The notes under the pieces: model-generated | The model's input: the letters and a program-made list of their open reading frames with translations, nothing else | Database searches by the model: none | What the model was told of the DNA's origin: nothing | Shown here: positions 31,601 to 43,071 of the stretch, in pieces | How the letters are laid out: every line of letters begins with the position of its first letter | Numbering within the stretch: the first letter of the stretch is position 1 | Translations under genes and position numbers: made by a program | Assembly (NCBI RefSeq): GCF_018991925.1 | Contig: NW_024725489.1 | Coordinates: forward strand, 5,337,614-5,401,613 | Source: Homarus americanus | Taxonomy: Eukaryota > Arthropoda > Malacostraca > Decapoda > Nephropidae | Length of the DNA stretch: 64,000 bases | Direction: 5' to 3'

Positions 31601-33150
31601 CACCAACACCCACCCACCTCCACCACCAACACAACCACCCCCACCACCACCACCTGCACCACACCACCACCACCTCCACCACCAACACCCCACCACCCAC
31701 CACCAACACCACCACCTCCACCACCAACACAACCACCTCCACCCCAACACCACCACCACCACTCCACCACCTACACCACCACCCACCACCAACACAACCA
31801 CCCACCCCAACACAACCACCTCCACCTAACACCACCACCTCCACCACCACCTCCACCACCAACACCACCACCCACCACTTTAACACAACCACCCACCTCT
31901 ACACCACCACCACTCCACCACTAATACAACCACCTCCACCACTAACACCACTACCTCCACCACTAACACCACCACCTGCACCACTAACACCACCACCTGC
32001 ACCACAAACACTACTCCACCACTAACACAAACCACCCCCACTAACACCACCACCACCTCCACCACTAACACCCACCGCCCACCACCAACACAAACCACCC
32101 ACTTCACCAACACCACCTCCACCACCAACACCACCTCCACCACTCAACACCACCGCCTCCACCACTCACCACCACCACCTCCACCACTACACCACCACCT
32201 GCACCACTAACACCACCTCCACCACCAACCCACCTCCACCACTAACACAACCACCTCCCCCAACACCCTCACACCACCACCCCACCACCAACACCACCGC
32301 CTCCACCACTAACACAACCACCCCACCACTAACACCACCCACCACTAACACCACCCCTGCACCACTAACACCACCTCCTCCACCACTAACACCACCACCT
32401 CCACCACTAACACCACCAACTCCACCACCAAACACCACCACCCTCACCACCAACACAACCACCCACCACTAACACCACCACCTCTCAACACCACCTCCTC
32501 CACCACTAACACCATCCCACTCCACCACCAACACCACCTCCACCACTAACACCACCTTCCACCACTAACACCACCACCTCCACCCCACTAACAGCACCCT
32601 CCACCACTAACACTCCTTTCTCCACCACTAACACCACCACCTCCCACCACCAACACCACCTCCCTCCACCACTAACACCACCACACCACTAACACCTTTA
32701 CCTCCACTAATACCACCTCCTCTTCCTCTAATACCACCTCCACCACTCAACATCACTCTTCCACCACCACCACCACCTCCACCACTAACACCAGCCCTCC
32801 ACCACCAACACCAGCCCTCCACCACCAACACCACCACCACTAACACTACCTCTTCCACCACTAACACCACCACCTCCACCACCTAACACCACCTCCACCA
32901 CACCACCTCCTCCACCACCAACCCCACCTCTACCACCAACCCCACCTCTAACACCAACCCACCTCTAACACCAACCCCACTCTAACACCAACCCCACTCT
33001 AACACCAACCCCACCTCTACCACTAAACCCCACCTCTAACACCAACCCCACCTCTAACACCAACCCCACCTCTAACACCAACCCCACCTCTAACACCAAC
33101 CCCACCTCTAACACCAACCCCACCTCTAACACCAACTCCACCTCCCAGAC
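28633..33150. repeat. C-rich satellite-like array B
   Basis: 4.5 kb of the same words as array A. 28633-29901 contains no G on the plus strand. From about 32920 to 33145 the array is most regular: 18-bp units ACCCCACCTCTAACACCA repeated about a dozen times. It ends inside a hAT transposase. The minus-strand frames are low-complexity artefacts. Confidence 0.95.
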
Positions 33151-34017
33151 CCGTTGGCTGTCTAATGCTTCTGCAGTGCAAAGACTATGTTACCAATGGT
33201 TAGAGGTGAAAGCACATTTTGGTATTGCAAAATCGTCTGAAAGGTGCTATACATCAGAAATGTTACATGTCATGTACAGTGATGAATTCAACCATGCCTA
33301 CATGCAGTTTTGTAAGTATTTTAAGTGACCTTCAAAGAGTGCACAAAATATTTTAATCTAATGACTGATCCCACAAAGTTATTGGACAATCTGACACTTC
33401 TGATTGAAACGCTGGTGAATAGAGTGATACTACTATCTCATCAACATTTCATAGATTCTTTCACCTGCAACTTAAGGGAGTATTTAGCACCAAAACTGTA
33501 TCTTGGTTATGAAATTGAGAAAATTTTATCAGAATTGCCAGTGCATCTGTCAAAGGAGCGAGAGCAAAACCAGACTCCCAGATTATGTACGAGTATTGAA
33601 AACAATTTCACTGTTAAGTATCTCAAATGCTTTGCATGTAGTAAAAACTCCATTGCCCCTCTTCTAGAATCTTTGAGTGTTAGTGGAGAAGACTACAAAA
33701 ATTGAACTCCAGTGGTCAAATATAACACTAGTAAAATGATGTGAAGCCCAGGACACAGTAAAATTTTGGGCTGAAGTCCGCAGGTACAAAGATGATTCAA
33801 ACTCAAATCCTTACCTAGAGTTGTCATCAGCTGCTTTACCTATCCTAAGTTTGTCACACTCCAATGCAGAAATCGAAAGAATGTTTAGCCAAATGAATTT
33901 GGTTAAGAGTAAGCTAAGGAATAAAATGAAAACGGACACCATTAATGCATTACTTCACATTCGCTATGGCCTTAAAAGGATATCACAAACTTGCATAGCA
34001 TATGACTCCAAATGATG
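33146..34017 (+). pseudogene. hAT-like transposase fragment
   Basis: Reading from the array edge: TRWLSNASAVQRLCYQWLEV, CYTSEMLHVMYSDEFNHAYM, then frame-shifted DPTKLLDNLTLLIETLVNR to 33705, and after a gap SHSNAEIERMFSQMNLVKSK with LRNKMKTDTINALLHIRYGL. This is the C-terminal half of a hAT transposase (TRWLS block, catalytic-E/dimerisation block). The N-terminal half is missing at the array. No TIR was found. At least two frame breaks make it inactive. Confidence 0.8.
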
Positions 34018-34044
34018 TTCTCGGCCTTGTAACCTCAAGTCAGG

Positions 34045-34560
34045 AGATTCAGATTTCAGATTTGCCCCCGAGGGGGCTAGTTTATTGGGCACCCCCTTAC
34101 ATCCTGTGCAAGGTGAAGCGCAGAAGCGTTTACAGTGCCCAACAGGGAAGTATGAAAAGTTCATACTTGCCTTTATGACTCGTACATTAAGGGCGTAAAA
34201 GCCTGAAGGGTCATAGGTTTTGTCAAGTTACATAAAGTGAGAGAATGATGAGTGTGTGAGGGGGAAAGTTCCCGGTACATTTTATCTGTTTATGGCAAAG
34301 AGTGGCAGGTCCCTAATAATGTCAAATGCCAGGCCTGTGACTAGGAGGAGGGATATCTGGTCTGGGAGGGAAGAGGTGTTGGTAACGGCTGGGGACCTGT
34401 AGGAGGAGGTCATAGGGCAAGTGAGAGAGGGTGTGAGAGTCGGGTTGGCCACAAAGTTTACAAACAGTGCGGTGAGGCTCAGGGTTGCCAATGTACTCCC
34501 ATAGGTACCTGTACCCTAGGCGCAGTCTCATGTATATAAGCTGTTGAGATCGAGTCAGGG
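34045..34560 (-). pseudogene. LINE 3' end with C-terminal Cys/His motif
   Basis: The minus strand reads RLRLGYRYLWEYIG, CKLCGQPDSHTLSHL and then a 3' untranslated part ending AATAAACTAGCCCCCTCGGG followed by AATCTG repeats at about 34050. The C-x2-C … H-x4-H text is the C-terminal motif of LINEs with RNase H, as at 53940-54030. The 74-bp tail at 1573-1646 is the same family. Confidence 0.65.
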
Positions 34561-34925
34561 ATTGATATTCTTTGTAGTGGCGGTTGTCGTCACCGGTTAC
34601 AGCGTCATAGTGTGATACTACCCCGTTGTTTCAGGTGTGTCCAATTTTCGTTGAATGCCTCTCGTTGTGTGGCGTGTATGCGAGATTTGAGATGATTCAA
34701 GTCAGAAGTATGAACAGTGCACCAGACAAGCCATCAACATCGTCCACTGAAGAAATGAAGACGACTATGACCGTGCTAAAAATTATATAACAAGATATGT
34801 AACTAAAAGGTAAGAAAAGAACTAGTATGGAAAACATTAAAATACGTAGTTTCCTTCAATTTCTATTTTGATATGTATGCACAGTAGAGTTAGCCATATT
34901 TCTAACCATCTGGCAACACTGCTGG
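34561..34925. other. Unrecognised spacer
   Basis: No gene, repeat match or motif recognised. Confidence 0.4.
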
Positions 34926-35204
34926 AGCTCTCACTCGGTGCCGTCACAACACTCCCTGGCAGGTTGTCCTAAAGAGTTTATAATTCTCATTCCGATGGCG
35001 TTTGGTGCAGCAACTAGCAGTGCTAACAAACAACAAGTAATGACTTTACTTAACATGCTCTTCCTCACTGACTACATCAGGTGGGTTTACTCATTACTTT
35101 GTTTATTGAGAGAGATTAGGTAAACCTCGCCCTTCTTGTGTACCTTCACAATATGTACTGCTACACTATCTGTGTATTGTATACTTACACTGCACTGTAT
35201 GTAC
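34926..35204 (-). repeat. LINE C-terminal fragment plus minisatellite, repeat copy 2
   Basis: Near-identical to 12917-13165 (starts GAGCTCTCACTCGGTGCCGT). It then shows a shortened run of the TACACTGCACTGTATG-type minisatellite, which is interrupted at 35205 by a TIR element. Confidence 0.75.
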
Positions 35205-36106
35205 AGTTGCCAGCCAAAGTCCTCGGTAATTTTTTACTTCAGGTCATGAGTCCCTAGGGGTTGACCAATATGTTTTTCCAGTGTGTTTTGGTGTGTTTTA
35301 AACGGATCTGACCTTCATTTTTGGCGGAAATTGCTAGTCCCTCCCCCCCCCCCAAACAGTAATGGAGGAGAGCCTGGGAAATCGGGTTTTTTGGGTGGGG
35401 GAGAAAACGAACACAAGTCGTCTGACCTAACAAAAACTAACCTAACTCCTAGCCGGGGTCTCTGTCCCCGAACCCCTGGTAGGCCTAACCTGAACACTAG
35501 CCGGGGCTTAAACTAACCTAAATGTTTCAGTAGTAAAAACTTTGGGGTGCGCCATGTCTGAAAGTACAATGCCTTAATTAGAAGTGGAAGGATCAGGGAA
35601 ACGTAAGAAATGGATAGAATGATTGTCTTTCTCATAAAACTTGGTAATAAACTTAAAATAATCATAGGAGCACAAACGACAACCAACCTTCACCACGGCC
35701 ATTGTGAAACTGGTCAATGAAATTAAAATCATACCCAGGCTGCTTCCTTTGAAAAAAAAAATGTGATTGGTCGAAAAAAATTCGCATGATGATATCGATA
35801 CCTCATTGGTCTCGACTGGATGACGTCCATCAACATTGCGCATGCGTGATGTGCTGATAACATCACCTCACAGACGAAGACTGAAAACTACTTAAAGTCA
35901 ATTAAATTTGATTGTGTCGCTATTATCCATGTCTCCCATGTATATAGTACTATGGGGTTCAAAATGCTCAGAATAGCAAAATCTAAATGTTTCAGTAGTT
36001 TATAACTTTCAGGGGTGCTACAGTATGTCCAAAAGTAAAATAATACCAAGTCCTCCCACAAACTTGCTACACAGGGCTGTGGGAGAACTTTTGCTGGCAA
36101 CTGTAC
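35205..36106 (-). mobile_element. ~900-bp TIR element with TA target
   Basis: Ends CAGTTGCCAGCCAAAGT (about 35207) and inverted ACTTTTGCTGGCAACTG (about 36104), with TA outside. The minisatellite TACACTGT… continues on both sides. The inside has a decayed frame on the minus strand (35574-35843, VGCRLCSYDYFKFITKFYEK) in the place of the cysteine-rich frame at 13660-14001. Its right third matches 16725-16930 inverted. Superfamily uncertain; TA targets suggest Tc1/mariner/pogo-like mobilisation. Confidence 0.7.
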
Positions 36107-36431
36107 ATTACAGTATACTTACACCAGCTGTGTACATTGTATATCTACACTGTCCTTGTGGGTTAATATTTAGGTGCCAGCACCAGCGGATATATTGAGT
36201 CTTATATAGGGAGAAAGAAAGATAAATTATTCTGTTTTCGTCAGAAATTTAGGTGGTTAATAATACATAGGACTAACCCGCCAGGGCTGCATAGCGCCAA
36301 TGAGGCCGTATCATCTCAAGTCCAGAAAATTATTAAAATTTCACCATATCATAGTAAGTTCTGGTAAAGGTGTAGAACAGGGTGACCACCAAAAGGAATT
36401 GTCTGAATTGGTTGAATTTTGTATACACACT

Positions 36432-36514
36432 AATGCATAGAACCTAATCGAACCTGACCTAACATACCCAACCTATGAGTTTATTAGGTCAGGTTCTATT
36501 AGGTTCTATGCATT
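36432..36514. repeat. 31-bp arms hairpin
   Basis: Arms 36432-36462 and 36484-36514 (AATGCATAGAACCTAAT…) pair with a single mismatch around a 21-base loop. The arms contain ACCTGACCTAA, a TTAGG-like word. It could be a tiny fold-back element. Confidence 0.9.
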
Positions 36515-38135
36515 ATCATTAATTTATGTGTTAAACAACTTACCTTAATATTGAGGTTGATATACATCAGCAATGCCGAGGAGGAATACGTGAAAGCGTT
36601 CACCATCATTTGTAGGAAACGTCCCTTGAAGGGGTATTCGGCAAGGTAAACAACAAAAATGGTGCCAGGAAGAGAATGGACGAGTTGACAGTTCTGGGCG
36701 AACACAAGAAATACACTGCCACGTTCGTAGAGTGATACGGTATATAATTTGTAATAAAAGTTTAAAGTCCTGCTATAATAGTCGAGATAACTTTATTTCT
36801 CTGGAAACAGGACTGAGATTTGCTATGACATCACTAGCTTCAAACACCGCTGGGCTGCAATCGTAGGTAGTAGAAAGGATGGCCTCTTCAGATCCCAAAT
36901 TCCACATTCAGGTAAATTTTAAGGGTGTTTTTTTATGGCAAAGTCATGGACATTTTATAAGTGAAGAAATATGCTGTGAAAAGCATCTTTAAACATAGGT
37001 TGGATGGATTTATGAGCGATAGGGTTTGGGTGTAATTTAGAATGCCCAGTATGGCCTGCTGCAGTGTCCTCCATTCTTATGGTCTTTTGAACATAAAAAA
37101 CTTCCTTGTTCACACCAGCTCAGCTGTCATGTACTCTTACCTGGTAGACTTTCTCTTTTTTTTTTTCAGTGCATTTACGAAGTATATCAGTACTAGATGG
37201 AGATACGAGTAAATTTAGAAGTGATGACATTGTCTGGACTTTTTGATAATGCCTGATGCTAGCTAAACATGACAACATAGTGCTGTTACTGTTTTGATGA
37301 TTGACTAATGAACTACTGGGATATATCATCATTTATATTAATTGATGGGTAAAATTTTACTATAACTACCGTAAGTATTATGATGTTTTGATTCGAGGTA
37401 GGCTATAATGGTTAAATTTTAAGTTTTGGTCATCCCTGTACTTGACCTTCAATTCTATTAGAAATCACTAGTTTTGAGTTATTACACCTTTTACCGATGT
37501 ATGTTGAGCTAACCTTGTAACTCATCATACCCTGTACTTTCTTATGCGATTGAAAAATGTTTTGCGACAGAAATCCCATAGAAATAATGTGTCTTATTGT
37601 TTAACGTGCTTAATCCCATAGTTAGAATCTTAAGGTTCCCCAAAACCAAAATAATTACAATATTGTTTGGAATGTTTATACAGGTACTATGAAATTTGTT
37701 GTGTGGGCAGCTAATACCCATTGAATTAGTTTGTGTTTAGTAATATTTATACTGTATCTTCAAAATATTATTATTGTGTTGCACAATAAAGCACAATTAA
37801 TTATCCAATAATATTTATATATACTGAACCGATCAGCCGAGAAGGTTGAACAAGAAAACCTGGCTGCCTCCTGCTGGGAAGTTCACCCCAACCAGTGACG
37901 TTGCAACCAATCACAGAGCTTTTCACAGTCACGTGACTTTTTAGCAACTTTAACCCTTATTTTTGACACTTTTGGGCCCAATTTATTTCAAAATATCATA
38001 CCATTTTCTTTGTCCATTGATCTGCCAATTTACAAAAAAATTCCCACTCAGCTTGTCCATTGTCAAGCAGGATAGAGTAAATAAAAAAATTAAATAAATT
38101 AAAATCACAATAGAAAGTTATCGTTTCTTTTAATA
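36515..38135. other. Mostly unrecognised, with one LINE tail
   Basis: 36985-37085 matches the 3' end of the 38826-40495 LINE family (AACATAGGTTGGATGGAT … TCCATTCTTATGGTCTTTT). The remainder is AT-rich with no supported gene. Confidence 0.6.
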
Positions 38136-38137
38136 TA

Positions 38138-38213
38138 CAGGTTGACAATCCCTTATCCGAAATCCTTGGGGCCAGAGGCATTTCGGATTTTGGAATTATT
38201 CGGTTTTCAGAAT

Positions 38214-38269
<56 letters not shown>

Positions 38270-38427
38270 GCCTACCTGGGCACAAGTCACTAACCCACAT
38301 TGGGGCCTGGGTGGCAAAAATATAATAAAAATTATAATAATAACAATTCATAGGTCTAGGTCGTGTTTCTCACTTGATCTGTTTTCATTATTGTATTTCT
38401 TTATTATTATTATTATTTTATTATTAC

Positions 38428-38475
<48 letters not shown>

Positions 38476-38734
38476 TTTATTATTATATTTTATGATTATT
38501 ATTATCATCATTATTATTTTATTTTGGTGTATTTTTTATTAAAATTGTTATTTACTATGAATAATTATTATAATATTTTTGCCCCCCCAGGCGCCGATGT
38601 GGGTCAGTGATCTATGCCCGGGTGGGCTAATCCCTGTTTAAAAAAAAAAGAAAAAAGTTTTGCCCACAAAAAAAAAAATTCAGTTTTTGGAGCTTTTCGG
38701 TTTTTGGAATTTCGGACAAAGGGTTGTCTACCTG
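38138..38734. mobile_element. Fold-back pogo/Tigger-type MITE
   Basis: Ends CAGGTTGACAATCCCTTATC and inverted ACAAAGGGTTGTCTACCTG, flanked by TA (38136-38137, 38735-38736). Inner arms 38267-38345 and 38565-38636 are also inverted copies (CTGGGCACAAGTCACTAACC / GGGTCAGTGATCTATGCCCG), so nearly the whole 597 bp is a palindrome around (ATT)n at 38400-38475. A run of 52 T lies at 38215-38266. No transposase. Confidence 0.85.
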
Positions 38735-38825
38735 TACTTAAAATCATCCAAACAATAAGTACAGCAAAAAAAAGAAAATCAACAAAACTTCTGGTGGTAG
38801 CCGTTACCTAAAACACAAGAAAAGA

Positions 38826-40495
38826 TTGGACCAATACGGTCAGATACTGGTGAGCTAACTGATAACAACGGAGAAATGAACAATAATCTGAATAAACATT
38901 TTTCAACAGTTTTCACCACCGAAAATTTAAACTCGATTACCGAGGCACCGACTATATACAGAGAGAGAAGAAAATAGTTTAAGCGAAATAGTAGTGTCTA
39001 GTAACTATGTTAGTAAGCAAATAGACAAGCTAAAGCCTAATAAGTCACCAGGTCCTGATGGGTATTGAAGGAATGTAAGGAAGAGCTTAGTATGTCCTTT
39101 GCAAATTTGTTTAACATGTCCTTAAAAATGGGTGTAGTACCAGAATCCTGGAGGATAGTGAATGTAATACCAATTTTCAAGAAGGGAGATAGATCACTAT
39201 CCTCCAACTACCGTCCAATCAGTTTAACATCAATTGCAGGCAATTTTACTGGAAGCAATAATTTCAAATTATTTGAAATCACCTGGAGAAGCACAATTTG
39301 ATCAATGATTCTCAACATGGCTTCACAAGTGGGCGTTCATGTCTTACTACTGTAATCTATTAACGTTCTTTTCAGTCATTTTCGAATCAGTGGACGAGGG
39401 GCACTACTATGATTTGGTATATCTTGACTTTAGCAAAGCCTTCGACAGAGTCCCCCATGAAAGACTAATAAGAAAAGTGGAGGCTCATGGCATTGGAGGA
39501 GATATTTTAAAATGGATTAGGGTGTGGTTACAGGACAGAATACAGAGAGTGAGCATTAACGGCACTAGATCCGATTGGAGTAACGTCACTAGTGGAGTAC
39601 CCCAGGGCTCAGTACTAGGACCATTGTTATTTGTTATATACATAAACGACATAGACATCGGCGTAGACAGCAACATCAGTAAATTTGCTGATGACACTAA
39701 AATAGGGCGTTTAATTAAATCTGACTAGGACTCCTCAAAACTATAGGAAGATCCAAACAAATTTTTCAAATGGTCTGAAAAATGGCAGATACTTAGTCTA
39801 GGAGATGTAAACAGAGAAACCAGATATCAAATAAACAACGATGTTATAGAGAATACCGAATGTGAGAAAGATTTTGGAGTAATGATAAGTAGGAATCTTA
39901 AGCCAAGTAAACAATGTGTATTTGCTCGAAACAAGGCTAACAAAGTACTTGGGTTCATACAAAGGAGTGTTAGTTACAAGACTAGCGAGGTCATCCTAAA
40001 ACTATATCTTGCGCTGATGAGACTTCACTTGGATTACGCAGTTCTATAATCCCTAGAAAGAATTCAGAGGAGAATGACAAAACTAACCCCGGGCATTAGG
40101 AACCTTGAGTACAGAGTAAGGTTAAAGCATCTTAATTTGTACTTCGTTGAGAGATGTAGAATGAGGGGCGATATGGTAGAGGTGTATAAATGGAAGTCAG
40201 GGCTAAACAAAGGGGACATTACAAAGGTACTCAAACTATCCAACCAGGAGCGAACTCGTAACGATGGTTTTAAATTAGACAAATTTAGATTTAGGCGCAA
40301 AATAGGTAAACATTGGTTTGGAAATAGAGTAGTGGATGAATGGAACAAGTTACCAAACATTATCATTAACTCGAACACCCCGGATAGCTTCAAACATAGG
40401 TTGGATGGATATATGAGCAATAGGGGTTGGGTGTAAATGTGACTGCCCAGTTTGGGCCAATAGGCCAGCTGCAGTTCCTTCATTCTTATGTTCTT
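38826..40495 (+). pseudogene. CR1/Jockey-like LINE, RT to 3' end
   Basis: In shifting frames: [105 protein letters not shown] (FADD catalytic motif), then a C-terminal domain NRVVDEWNKLPNIIINS and SFKHRLDGYMSNRG. A short 3' tail ends CCTTCATTCTTATGTTCTTA. Endonuclease missing. Several stops and shifts. The best copy of a family also at 24262-24790, 36985-37085, 54780-55370 and, as a worn tail, 58378-58442. Confidence 0.9.
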
Positions 40496-40545
40496 ATTAT
40501 ACCTACACCATGTGCATTGTTTGTACATAATACCTACACTGTATG

Positions 40546-41760
40546 CAGGGCCGGCCTTAGGAGGTGCGGGGCCCAATTGGGAACAATTTTGGTGGGCCCC
40601 AGGTTCCCAGCCAAGGTCTGTAGAATCATAAAAATATAAATAAAGTCTATTATGGACTTTATATCTCTATGGTAGAATGGAAAGTAATAAAAATATGCGC
40701 TTAAAAAGTGCATGCGAATTAATGGACCAAACAGATCTAAGCTACATTTTAATATAAAATTGCATACATGTAAGCCTACAAGTAACAAACAAAATGTGTA
40801 GATCACCTCTGAAAAGTACATAGTTACAATACCACTTGTTTTAGTGACTGTGAAATGATTTATTAAAAATATTAATTTATTTTTTGTTATTTTTGTCACA
40901 CATAATGATAAAAGATGATAGACGATCATCTTTTACCTGATGTTTTATGAACATTTTGTACTGCTCTTTACAGTAATCTTCCGAAAATCAGTGACTTCAT
41001 ATTTCAGATATATGGTTTATATCTTGGTCACTAAAACTTACCTCATTTATGGGTCCGTGACACAAAATTATTCAGCTAGTAGTAAGATCCAGTCAGCGGT
41101 GTTTACACTCGACGGAAGGGACACTCACACCATGAGATGGAAACAAACGTAAATCTGACGACATCTAGAAACTTTGGTCAGTCACCATGCCAAAGAAAAC
41201 ATTTGTTAACAATGCGGAGTAAACTCGAGGAAACTGAGGCCCTCATGTTGCATGTACAGTATTACCAAACTTTATGGATTTACCCCATTTGGGATAATTT
41301 ACCCTTATCCCCTGGCCCCTGTTGTAAAACTTAAATACTTGAGTCTGAATATAGGCCTACTATATATTTTGCAACAGAGATGTGCATGTGCATAAAGATG
41401 TAATGTATAGTAATTTAATCACACGATACTGTTACTATAGGTTTATAGATATTTAAAAGCTGTTACACGTTTATTTACATATTTGTCTTTTTAATTTTTT
41501 TCACAGAAATAAGTTTTAATGCTGTTCTGTAATTAACATATTATTTAATTCAGGTACAGTAAAAAAAAATTCAAAACATAAACAATATAAATAAACACTA
41601 CCGACTGTAAAAATTCATAAAATTTTTTAATAATTGCTGTTCTCTAGAACCTGCAATGTGTTGTTGTGTGTACTTGACGAGCCGAGAGTAGATTACTCTA
41701 GCGCAGGGCCCCGTTAGGCGCAGGGCCCAATTGGGAGCAGTTGACTTAAGGCCGGCACTG
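40546..41760. mobile_element. Non-autonomous hAT element with 8-bp duplication
   Basis: Ends CAGGGCCGGCCTTAGG (40546) and TTAAGGCCGGCACTG (41760), a near-perfect inverted pair. ACTGTATG stands on both sides (40538-40545 and 41761-41768), an exact 8-bp target duplication. CCCAATTGGG occurs near both ends. 1215 bp, no transposase. It lies within a tract of the TACACTGTGTGCATTGTTTG minisatellite. Confidence 0.93.
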
Positions 41761-41890
41761 ACTGTATGCATTGTTTGTACAGAATACCTATACTGTGCAT
41801 TGCTTGTACAGTATACCTACTCTGTGTGTGTATTGTTTGTACATTATACCTACACTGTGTGCATTGTTTGTGCAGTATACCTACTGTTAC
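41761..41890. repeat. Minisatellite, ~30-bp units
   Basis: About four units of GCATTGTTTGTACAGTATAC-CTACACTGTGT type, continuous with 40490-40545 before the hAT insertion. Confidence 0.85.
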
Positions 41891-42116
41891 GACTGGCCTC
41901 TTAGGTTGTAACAGTGTGAATCAAATTCAAATTCTCTGTGTTTTATTCTTAAAGGTGAGTTAACTCAATAATTATGGTTATCTTTTTATCGAAAGTCCAA
42001 GCAACAGATCCCACCAAAATCATCACCTCATTACTATGGGGGTATATCGAAAATCATGAAGTACATTTAATTACATATACTGTACTGTATTAACAAACAA
42101 AAATAAATATATCAGT
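41891..42116. other. Unrecognised spacer
   Basis: No gene. Could be part of an LTR of the old gypsy at 43072-45130, but no repeat partner was found. Confidence 0.3.
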
Positions 42117-42118
42117 TA

Positions 42119-42807
42119 CGAGGTCTGTCCAGAAAGTATCCAGCCATTTACTATTAAAAAAAATATTCCTTACCTGGGACAATGGTGCCTTAGTCCCCTT
42201 CAAAGTACTCCCCTTGGGACCTCACACACTTCTCCCAGCGTCCCTTCCACTTCTCAAAACAGTCTGCAAAGTCCTCTTTCGGGATCTTCATCAGCTGCCT
42301 CGTTGCATTCTCCTTAATCTCGTCCCCGGTCTGAAATCTCCTCCCTTTCAACGGCGATTTTAGCTTTGAGAAATGCCAGAAGTCGCAGGGAGTCAAATCT
42401 GGGCTGTAGGGGGGCTGAGAAACCTGGGTGATGCGATGTTTTGCCAAAAAAACCTGCACGAGACGTGAAGAATGGGCAGGCGCATTGTCATGATGAAGCT
42501 GCCAGTCACCACTTGCCCACAGCTGCGGCCGTTTCTTCTTACCGCATCCCTCAGCCGGCGAAAAACTTCGATGTAGTACTCCTTCGTTATTGTTTGGCCT
42601 GGACGAGATTAAGGAGAATGCGACGAGGCAGCTGATGGAGGTCCCGAAAGAGGACTTTGCAGACTGTTTTGAAAAGTGGAAGGGACGCTGGGAGAAGTGT
42701 GTGAGGTCCCAAGGGGAGTACCTTGAAGGGGACTCAGGCGCCGTTGTCCTAGGTAAGCAACATTTTTTTTAATAGTAAATGGCTGGATACTTTCCGGACA
42801 GACCTCG
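42119..42807 (-). mobile_element. Fold-back mariner
   Basis: Ends CGAGGTCTGTCCAGAAAGTA and inverted TACTTTCCGGACAGACCTCG, with TA on both sides. The arms are unusually long: 42119-42325 and 42602-42807 are inverted copies of about 206 bp, both being the 3' end of a mariner transposase gene. Thus the normal 5' end has been replaced by a second, inverted 3' end. Confidence 0.88.
42190..42600 (-). pseudogene. mariner transposase C-terminal half
   Basis: The minus strand reads QLHHDNAPAHSSRLVQVFLA, SQPPYSPDLTPCDFW, then SKLKSPLKGRRFQTGDEIKE and KWKGRWEKCVRSQGEYFEGD. HHDNAPAHSS holds the second catalytic D and SPDLTPCDFW the third, with 34 residues between (DD34D), typical of mariner. The first D and the DNA-binding half are missing, and one frame shift lies near 42460. 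The arm 42590-42772 codes for the same C-terminus (EIKENATRQLMEVPKEDFAD) on the plus strand. Confidence 0.85.
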
Positions 42808-43071
42808 TATGTACAAAAATAAAACAAAAGACAAACTAAATCTCATCAAACAAGTGACTCAACCGAGTGACAAAATAATAATCATAAAATTAATGACTGA
42901 ACACTTCTTTATATTAACAACTACCGTGGACAACGGGATTATCCAACACACGTAACTCATAAACAAGCAAGTTATTTTACCTTGGCGTTCTGAAATATGA
43001 CTACCCATAATCTCGCATATAAATTACTATATAATACTTGGTGTTCTTAAAATTCAAGCAAGGTTTACACG

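Noticed and set aside
27438..33000. Dozens of minus-strand frames rich in Gly, Val and Trp, and plus-strand Pro/Thr frames (also 60735-63343)
   Set aside because: They exist only because the satellite units are multiples of three. They occur in several frames at once, have no domain, and differ in length with each indel.
25545..33150. CRISPR-like array
   Set aside because: Short repeated words without unique spacers of constant length, in a eukaryotic transposon context; it is a satellite-type array.
38374..38811. Frames at 38374-38610 and 38614-38811
   Set aside because: The first is an (ATT)n translation and the second lies in poly-A-rich MITE sequence.
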